Origin: Phascolomyces articulosus
Taxonomy: Eukaryota; Mucoromycota; Mucoromycetes; Mucorales; Lichtheimiaceae
DNA length: 64,000 bases
NCBI GenBank assembly: GCA_025677815.1
Contig: JAIXMP010000004.1
Span: 620,001 to 684,000 of the forward strand
Direction of reading: 5' to 3'
Numbering within the stretch: the stretch's first letter is position 1; every line of letters starts with the position of its first letter. The notes beneath the pieces are model-generated. The model was not told the origin of the DNA and did not search any database. It was given only the letters and a program-made list of their open reading frames with translations. Shown here piece after piece: positions 57,919 to 64,000 of this stretch. The translations under genes and the position numbers were made by a program.

Positions 57919-58989
57919 ATGATACACTTTCACGTCAAATTCGCGGCCCATACAATACAAAAAAAAAACGATATCAAAGTTGCGAGAATGATCAATTTAT
58001 TGCAAGAGCTTGAAGGCATGTCAATTAAAGTAGCTGCAATCAAAGTTACTATACCTTATTCAACTGCCAAACGATGCGTAAATCAATGGAATGAAGCGTA
58101 CAACAATGGTGAAGACGTATTTGCAGGCTCTTCCAAAAAGTTTGGTGCTAAACCCAAACTTAATGACGAGAATACGGTTTTTATCTTTGAAAAAAAATTC
58201 ATGAACAAGCAATAATCAGCTGCAATGATATCATCGATTTACTTTTGTCAACATTTTCAAAGGTTTAAATATCACCAGCCCCGCAGTTAACGAACATGCG
58301 TAAGAAATGTCATCTAACCTACAAACGAACTGTTCTCCAACTTGTTGCCCGTGATGATGATTTAACTATTTTACAACGGTACGAACCTGTATCAGCTTTG
58401 GATGGTACTTGGAATCAACTTCTTTTCTGAGTGTGTTTTCATTGATGAGGCGGGATTCAATAAAATATGCATCGCTCTCGCGGTTGGTCTGACGTTGGAA
58501 AAGCATGCAAAATCACTGTAGAAACAAAAGGACCAAACCTCCGCATATTGGGAAGCTATTACTACTCATGGCGCCATTGCATTACCCAGAAGAGAGGTTT
58601 GCGTACCAACAAACAAGAAAAAAAAGCAGATACTAGTCCAGCACCCAAAAAAGGAACAACTGGTAGTGATTTTATGGAATTTATTAAACAAGTATGATAC
58701 TTACCAATATTAAAGCCCATGATCAGTGCTTTGTTATGGATAACGCTGCTATTTCATAGAACAATTGATGTCAAGAACTGGATTACTGAACGTGATTTTG
58801 AGATTATTTACCTCCCACCATACTCTCTCCTTTCTTAAACCCAATCGAGAAATTTTGGTCGAAACTTAAAGATGTTGTCAATGAAGATCCTGACTCAGTA
58901 CGACTTAGTACTAAGTTGAGCGATCGCATTAAAAGAGCATCAGAACACATTTTCTGCGAAGACTGTCAAACTTGGATTGCAACGCTGTA
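57919..58989 (+). pseudogene. Decayed Tc1/IS630-type DDE transposase, relic 1
   Basis: The N-terminal helix-turn-helix part (57919-58215) reads LLQELEGMSIKVAAIKVTIP and STAKRCVNQWNEAY before a stop. The DDE core is in pieces: CVFIDEAGFN near 58435-58465 (first D), CFVMDNAAIS near 58725-58755 (second D), and IIYLPPYS then NPIEKFWSKLKDVVNEDPDS near 58800-58890 (third acidic residue, E). The last part, ending WIATL, stops at 58989. At least four stops or frameshifts break it. Nearly all conserved motifs survive, so decay seems fairly recent. It ends before a spacer with no clear right terminal repeat. Confidence 0.78.
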
Positions 58990-59607
58990 AACCGTCGTTA
59001 TATTGACAACAATGATAAGTATCGTATATAAAATATAATCTCCGTCATAATCCATATTTCATATGAATAGTACACATCGATAATTTAGACATCATCTTTC
59101 TTTTCGTTAATAAAATTAAAATCTACTTTTGTATCGTTGGCTTTTAACGTCTCTTTTTTTATATACGACAACACAGTAAGTGTCATATGTTGAGCAAGAG
59201 TAGTAACAGACTTGCAAGCTTGTACGCAATTTATAAATATGAAAGCACAAAATGAATGATGAATTTATTTGAAACGTTATAAAAAAAAGGAACAAGTGGA
59301 AATATCAACATTGCTAATATTCTTGTTGCATTGCACAACTCAAAACTAAAGTAGGCTTGCTCGCCCCCTGCCATTGTAAAAGAACCATCTCTCCAGACAG
59401 CCAGTGGGTTGAATGTATGATTGTAATCTCGCTCGTTACCTTTCAAATTCAATACATACGGTATGCACAACATTTTTCCAAGAGACCTATATTTTTTTTG
59501 TTGGGCTGACTGGAGAATAAAAACGTCACACGGATTTCCAAGATCAGTCATATCATATTAAATCAAAAAGCCAACAAAAGCTCTATCACCTTTTTTTTTC
59601 CTCAAAG
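58990..59607. other. Spacer between two transposase relics
   Basis: AT-rich sequence. A 106-residue minus-strand frame at 59231-59551 has a fairly balanced composition but no recognised domain; I do not call it a gene. It may belong to one of the flanking elements. Confidence 0.35.
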
Positions 59608-60430
59608 ATGCGTCCACAAAAGAAGCTGAAAGCTATTACGACTGATATACAATAGTGCATTAGTAATGCATGCATCTCAGCCGGAATTTACAAGCCAGCC
59701 TTGGGAGCCTGCAAGCTACTTGCTAAGTTTGTTGGTATCTCAACTGGGTCAGCAGGAAAGGCTATTCAACTCTGTAAGACTGATGAGGAAAAGGTGATTG
59801 GTCGGCCAAAGAAGGAAATTTCACGTCAGGAATACAATCTTGTATGTGAATATATTGGTAAACGCAATGCAAAAAGCATTCCAACCTATTCAAAACACGT
59901 TGCTGTTTTTTTTTGCGAAAGAATAGATATTTATACTCGAAACGCACTGTACAAAGGCACGTTACCAGGATGAACTTCAAGTTTGGAAAGGGTAAGAAGC
60001 TCAATATCTTCCACGATACTGAAGCAAATATCCAATTCCGAAAAAAATACTTGGAAAAACGTATCGGAAATCTAAACCCCAACAATATACCTATAATCCC
60101 AGAGGTTTTTCTTGATGAATCATATGTGCATTTAGATCATCACAGCAAGCAAACATGGTTTGAACCAAGAATGGATATGAGGGAGTCAAGACATAAGCGA
60201 AGAAAGACCCTTTCTTATCATTGTGAACTACAACCCATTGAACGTATGGGGTATTGTAAAAAATCGAATAGCTTTTGATCCAGAAGGAAACCCCACTCCT
60301 GGTTCAGTCAGAACCCGGCTTTTGCAGGAACTGATCATACTGCTCTTCGGTTTGGCTGGAACAAAGCTGCTGATCAGTGTAAAGTAAACCATGATAGACA
60401 TGAAAATAGGCGTGTTCTTGTAGGTCCTTG
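59608..60430 (+). pseudogene. Decayed IS630/Tc1-like transposase, relic 2
   Basis: A frame from the ATG at 59608 stops after about 15 codons, then continues GIYKPALGACKLLAKFVGIS and VIGRPKKEISRQEYNLVCEY (HTH and linker part). A frameshift falls at the T run near 59908-59917. After it come MNFKFGKGKKLNIFHD and RKKYLEKRIGNL, then the core motif EVFLDESYVHLDHHSKQTWF (first D), then RESRHKRRKT. Further pieces in other frames (NPLNVWGIVKNRIAFDPEG) reach about 60430. The second D and final E regions are not clear. It is a different lineage from relic 1 and both are dead. Confidence 0.65.
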
Positions 60431-60576
60431 TTAAGAGTTCGATGATCATGATATCAGTAATGAGGAAGAATATTTTTTTTTTGAAAATTTTGTGTTTTCT
60501 CATACATGAAAATAACAAATAGTTACTGTAATTTGATCTCAATTTTTTATAAAAGCTCATTCAGAAGGTAAACTAT

Positions 60577-61532
60577 ATGGTGCTTAAGTTTGAACAAAAA
60601 ATGATAGAGTATTATGAATTTGAATTTTGCCACGAATTAATGCCGTGGACTCTATTGACGTATCCCTTTCGGAGACTTGATTTGAAGAAATTCCGCGAGG
60701 AATATCGTAAAATGGCTGAAGAAAATAAATGGACCTTGGAGTGCACTAATAGAAAAGTTGAGGACGTATTATTCATTTATGGTATTACACTTAGTGAGGA
60801 ACAGTAAGTCGTGTTTTTTTCATAATATATTTAAGTATAATAATAAAAAAAACGTCGTTAATTTGATCTGATCATTTTTTCTCTCTTTTTTCTCTTTTGT
60901 GCCATTCCTTCGTCGTGGATCCATGGGATAAGGCGTATGCAATTAAAGGTGTTTTCACGGAAGAAGAGTTAAATGAAATGGGGACGTGCAAGCCCAAGAA
61001 GAAGCATGAAGTTGATGAAGATGCCAAAAATTATCTTAATCAGTTTAAGGTAATTCTTTTTTGTTCTGTTTTGTTTTTTTTAAAACATATATATATAAAG
61101 TTTCGTTATGAACTAAACCGAGTTGTTCACTCAGGTTACGACTGCTGAAGCAGCTCGAAAGTTATTGTTCCAAACACAAGCATGGGATCAACATTTTGAT
61201 CGTAAAACACATCATGATCTCGATTGGGTCCGACATAGCTATTATATCATGTAAGTTCACTACTATAATATATATATATATATATATACATTTTTCATTC
61301 ACACTTCGAACAACATTGAAATTATAGAGGTGAAAACACCAGTATAGCGTCAAGTACTCGCAAAAACAAAGACCGTGAACTTTACATTGTAATCCCTTAT
61401 ATAGGATTAAAAATGACCAACATTAGCATGGATGTTCCAGTTAAATATGCACATCGAATAACGAGAACGAAAAATGTATCTGTTCCTTGTATCTTCAAAG
61501 ATTTACCAGAGCTTCGAAAAGTGTTATATTGA
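60577..61532 (+). CDS. Unrecognised multi-exon protein; first junction not canonical
   Basis: Four likely exons: 60577-60807, about 60912-61049, 61135-61250 and 61328-61532. They encode roughly 230 aa beginning MVLKFEQKMIEYYEFEFCHE, with later DPWDKAYAIKGVFTEEELNE, EAARKLLFQTQAWDQHFD, HHDLDWVRHSYYI and VPYIGL-like IVIPYIGLKMTNISMD. Composition is that of a real soluble, mixed-charge protein. The last two introns have good GT-AG ends in frame. The first has a good donor (ACA|GTAAGT), but no AG lies between it and DPWDK; the first AGs (60930 and 60948) break the frame. So either the gene is decaying, or an unusual junction is used. No family is recognised, and a multicopy fungal family is possible. 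Confidence 0.5.
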
Positions 61533-61683
61533 GGCGCTCCTTAGTTCGTTTAATATTTAACACTTTCTTTTTCTTATTTTTTTTATTATTATTTCATTAT
61601 TAGTATCAGTATTATTATTATTATTATTAAAGTATATTATATCATAAAGTAACATAAAACATTCTTATTGGATGAAACTCATT
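61533..61683. other. 3' region of the unrecognised gene
   Basis: AT-rich with an (ATT)n stretch (61590-61630) before the candidate LTR. No feature otherwise. Confidence 0.4.
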
Positions 61684-61687
61684 CACA

Positions 61688-61994
61688 TGTTACATTTGCT
61701 TTTGTAACAATTGCAGTTGCTTTTGATAATATTTGCACCTGCTTTTACAAATTATTGCAAAAGCAAATAATATAAATAGAAGATTAATTTCGAGTTCTTA
61801 ACCTTCAGTTCTTTAGTTCTCAATTCTTAGTTCGTTACTTTATTTTTCTTAAATAAATATCTTAAACTTATCTTTTACTTCAGCTTTTTATTTTTGAAGA
61901 AGTGATATACAATATTGTCCTCTATTATTTTATTATAATAAGACTATTCCACGTGTGGTTTCAGACGTATAGCTCCTGATAATAAGAACTCCCA
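61688..61994 (+). mobile_element. Candidate solo LTR of a retrotransposon
   Basis: A 307-bp stretch starts TGTTACATTTGC and ends ACTCCCA, with CACA directly on both sides (61684-61687 and 61995-61998). It opens with three imperfect 22-bp repeats built on TTGCTTTTG...TTGC (61695-61760), then TATAAATAGA at 61771, then an untranslated-looking stretch with AATAAATAT near 61851. That is the usual order of an LTR promoter (upstream repeats, TATA box, polyadenylation signal). No retrotransposon coding region adjoins it. The TSD of 4 bp is short, so the ends are tentative. Confidence 0.45.
61695..61760 (+). repeat. Three imperfect 22-bp tandem repeats
   Basis: Units TTGCTTTTGTAACAATTGCAG, TTGCTTTTGATAATATTTGCAC and CTGCTTTTACAAATTATTGCAA follow head to tail just upstream of a TATA box, and the inverted form GCAAAAGCAAAT follows. 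They may be binding sites in an LTR-type promoter. Confidence 0.6.
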
Positions 61995-61998
61995 CACA

Positions 61999-64000
61999 AC
62001 CTATCTTTATTTATTTTATTATTTGAACCATAACTGATCGTCTCATACACCTTTATTAATATCTTTATTACTTTATTTACTCTTTTAGAAGGCTCTCTAC
62101 CGCGGACAGAACGCTTCAATATATGACTTTATGCGTCAAGGCTATGGTATTGGAAACTCGACGGTTGTTACACACCCAGGATAACGACCAAGATGATCTT
62201 GACGATGTAATGGAACCACCAATTGAAGATACGTGTTTTAGTTGGTTATTTGTGGCATTATTTAATTTTTATGACAATGCGAAAAGTGTCTAATAATGGT
62301 AAGATAAAATTTCAAAGAAAGTATAAAAGTAGGGTCGATTGCCCCGCGCGATACTCGAACATAGTCTCTTCATTTTTATTATCTGATGGCCCGTAATTAT
62401 TTTCTACAGCTCAATAAGAAAATCATGGCTCATTTTCATTTTTGGTGGCCGAATTTAACTTCCAACGCTGTATATATAAAGAAAAGAGATACGATCGTCA
62501 TATGTATGTTTTGTACTTTTGGGATTGGACCTTATTCAATTGCAGCACCATTGATATAATTCTTTGTTCCAATGGACTTTTATTTTTAGTCCCTGACCAT
62601 AAAATGTCACCCGAATTCTCAGCAACAAGTAATTGTATAATATCCTAAAGAATGATACCACTTCTTCCTATTTTACTATAGAGTGATAAAGAGATGTCAT
62701 ATAGTAGTATATATACTTAACATGTATGTCGACTTGACTATTTGTTGAAGCATTTATTATAAGCTAATGGTACTTGTACAAAAGTAGAAATTGGGAGAAA
62801 ACTACTTTGAAACTCATTGAGTTGTGTCAGAGTATACAACAGATGCAACAAGTATCATGATGGTGGTGCCATCCATCCACTGTTGTGTTGTACACTACAT
62901 CATCGAGACCAACCATTTATTAAACTCACTATAATATATATATAAAGTCCGAGACTTGCATGTAATAGTCAGTTATACATGATTTTCTATCAAACATGCA
63001 CTACCGATCTATATGAATAAAGAGGCTTTTGCTCATTATAACAGCACCATTTCATTTTGTAGGAGTTTGACTTGCTTAGTAGTAGTACGAGATGCATGGT
63101 TTTTTTTTTGATTTGCCAACTCCTACTTGTTCAGTGTTGGTGTAACTTTATCTGTTTTTTTGCCATCCGGAACAACTCCTAATTCAAAATTGGTCTTACA
63201 ATAGATCCATGATGGAGAAAGGATGGATGATCTTATTCCATAATAGTCACTGGCTGCAGTTAACTACATATGAATGGTATTCGAAGTTTACATAGGCTCA
63301 GTCTATTGCTGATGATGACAATTAGTTTCAATCCTCTAAAGTAAATACTTTCAGCTTCTCATTAAAGTATATTATTACTAGATGTTAGCAGAGTAATCAT
63401 TAGCTGTTGTCATATTTATGATTGAATAAAAACAACAACACCCCATCACCATCCAAGTAGTTTCTTTAGGAATGATAATAATGATGTGTTCAACTTTATT
63501 ATTATATATTGAAAGAGAAAAGACGGGTGTGTCATGATGATTGAAAAATCAACACAATAGACAAAGTAGATCAGATCTTCAAAAAAAAATAAGTAATATA
63601 TGAGTGGGAGAAAAAAAAGATAATCTTTGAATCAGTGAAGCAACAGTAAGTTGGTCATGTGGCATTGACTTTTATCTGTAACAGAGTTCAATACTAATTC
63701 ATTAAATAAAACTAACTCTATGACATTACTGTTACAAGGTATAGAAAATGAAATCAATGATAACCATTGAACGTTGAAGAACCTCTAATATAACTTTAAA
63801 GTAAGTCATCTTTTGGTGTATATACTAAAAAGTTTAGCATCTATTAATTGTTTATTGCTTTGAAATGGATAAAGCGACTGAAGAGAATGATACATCAGAT
63901 ACCATAGAGACAAAAAGAAGTATACATATAATATATAAACCAAAAAATCAAAAAAAGGCTTTTATCACAGCCCAATACGTAATATTTTTTTAGAGAGAAA
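61999..64000. other. Terminal region, no gene recognised
   Basis: About 2 kb of AT-rich DNA. A short frame near 62092-62180 (ALYRGQNASIYDFMRQGYGI) stops soon and is not recognised. The 62420-62470 segment carries the transposon-end-like repeat. Near 62333-62353 a GC-rich patch (TCGATTGCCCCGCGCGATAC) stands out but does not fold as a tRNA. Nothing else was seen. Confidence 0.4.
62420..62470 (-). repeat. Transposon-end-like repeat, right copy
   Basis: Read on the minus strand from 62470, next to TA at 62471-62472, the sequence starts CAGCGTTGGAAGTTAAATTC and goes on to AAAATGAGCC, matching 57516-57569 in inverted orientation. It may be the end of a Tc1-like element whose body is not recognised here. 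Confidence 0.55.

Noticed and set aside
59231..59551. 106-residue minus-strand frame between transposase relics
   Set aside because: Composition is fairly balanced, but there is no recognisable domain, splice context or neighbour support, so I would not annotate it as a gene.
62325..62360. GC-rich patch with a TTCGAG-like sequence on the minus strand, considered as a tRNA end
   Set aside because: No 5-bp T stem, anticodon arm or acceptor stem could be folded around it.
1..64000. CRISPR arrays, prophage, operons or bacterial defence systems
   Set aside because: No regularly spaced repeats were found, and the genes are intron-containing fungal genes.

Overview
This is a eukaryotic nuclear window that I read as coming from an early-diverging filamentous fungus, most likely a mucoralean (Mucoromycota). 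The evidence is AT-rich sequence, many short GT-AG introns (about 50-200 bp) with TNCTAAY-like branch points, a fungal gene set (Rho1-GEF with DEP, RhoGEF, PH and CNH domains; PHO80/PCL-type cyclin; RRS1; Mlp1/TPR), and a TPR plus F-box plus LRR gene with several decayed relatives. The species cannot be named from the sequence alone.

Layout. Positions 1-18.4 kb are gene-dense: a mitochondrial PDK/BCKDK-type protein kinase (+), a tiny CENP-X/MHF2 histone-fold gene (+), a Gln-rich GLI/ZIC-like C2H2 factor (-) diverging from an Mlp1/TPR nuclear-basket coiled-coil gene (+), two tandem zeta-class GST/maleylacetoacetate isomerase paralogues (-) and a ketopantoate-reductase family gene with a presequence (-). 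Positions 18.9-26.2 kb are a gene graveyard: a broken F-box/LRR gene, a segment duplicated again at 42.4-43.5 kb, and a decayed PIF/Harbinger transposase. Positions 26.3-41.8 kb hold PP2A B55 (CDC55-type), 6-pyruvoyl-tetrahydropterin synthase, ribosomal protein eL19, the Rho-GEF and the intact TPR/F-box/LRR gene (all +). Positions 42.3-47.2 kb are a second graveyard with the second duplicate copy, a 135-bp palindromic mini-element and a NAM/Myb-like transposon companion relic. Positions 47.3-55.2 kb are gene-dense again: TAM41 (+), prohibitin-1 (-), a 59-residue one-TM protein that may be Tom6-like (-), RRS1 (+) and a PCL-type cyclin (-). Positions 55.2-64 kb hold two decayed Tc1/IS630-type transposases, an unrecognised multi-exon gene, a probable solo LTR and plain intergenic DNA.

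Functional themes. Several genes serve mitochondria (PDK, TAM41, prohibitin, Tom6-like candidate, presequence-bearing reductase). The pterin synthase and the maleylacetoacetate-isomerase-like GSTs both touch aromatic amino-acid metabolism, but they are about 14 kb apart and nothing suggests a cluster. No operon, CRISPR array, rRNA or tRNA gene was seen. I found no convincing wholly new system. The most informative novelties are the duplicated segment that dates a palindromic MITE insertion, the 40-bp repeat sitting at the break in the F-box relics, unusual gene structures (split start codon, 8-nt and 7-nt exons, GC-AG introns) and the Cys-to-Ala change shared by both zeta GSTs. All exon boundaries were placed by hand from splice consensus, reading frame and family similarity; nothing was searched.
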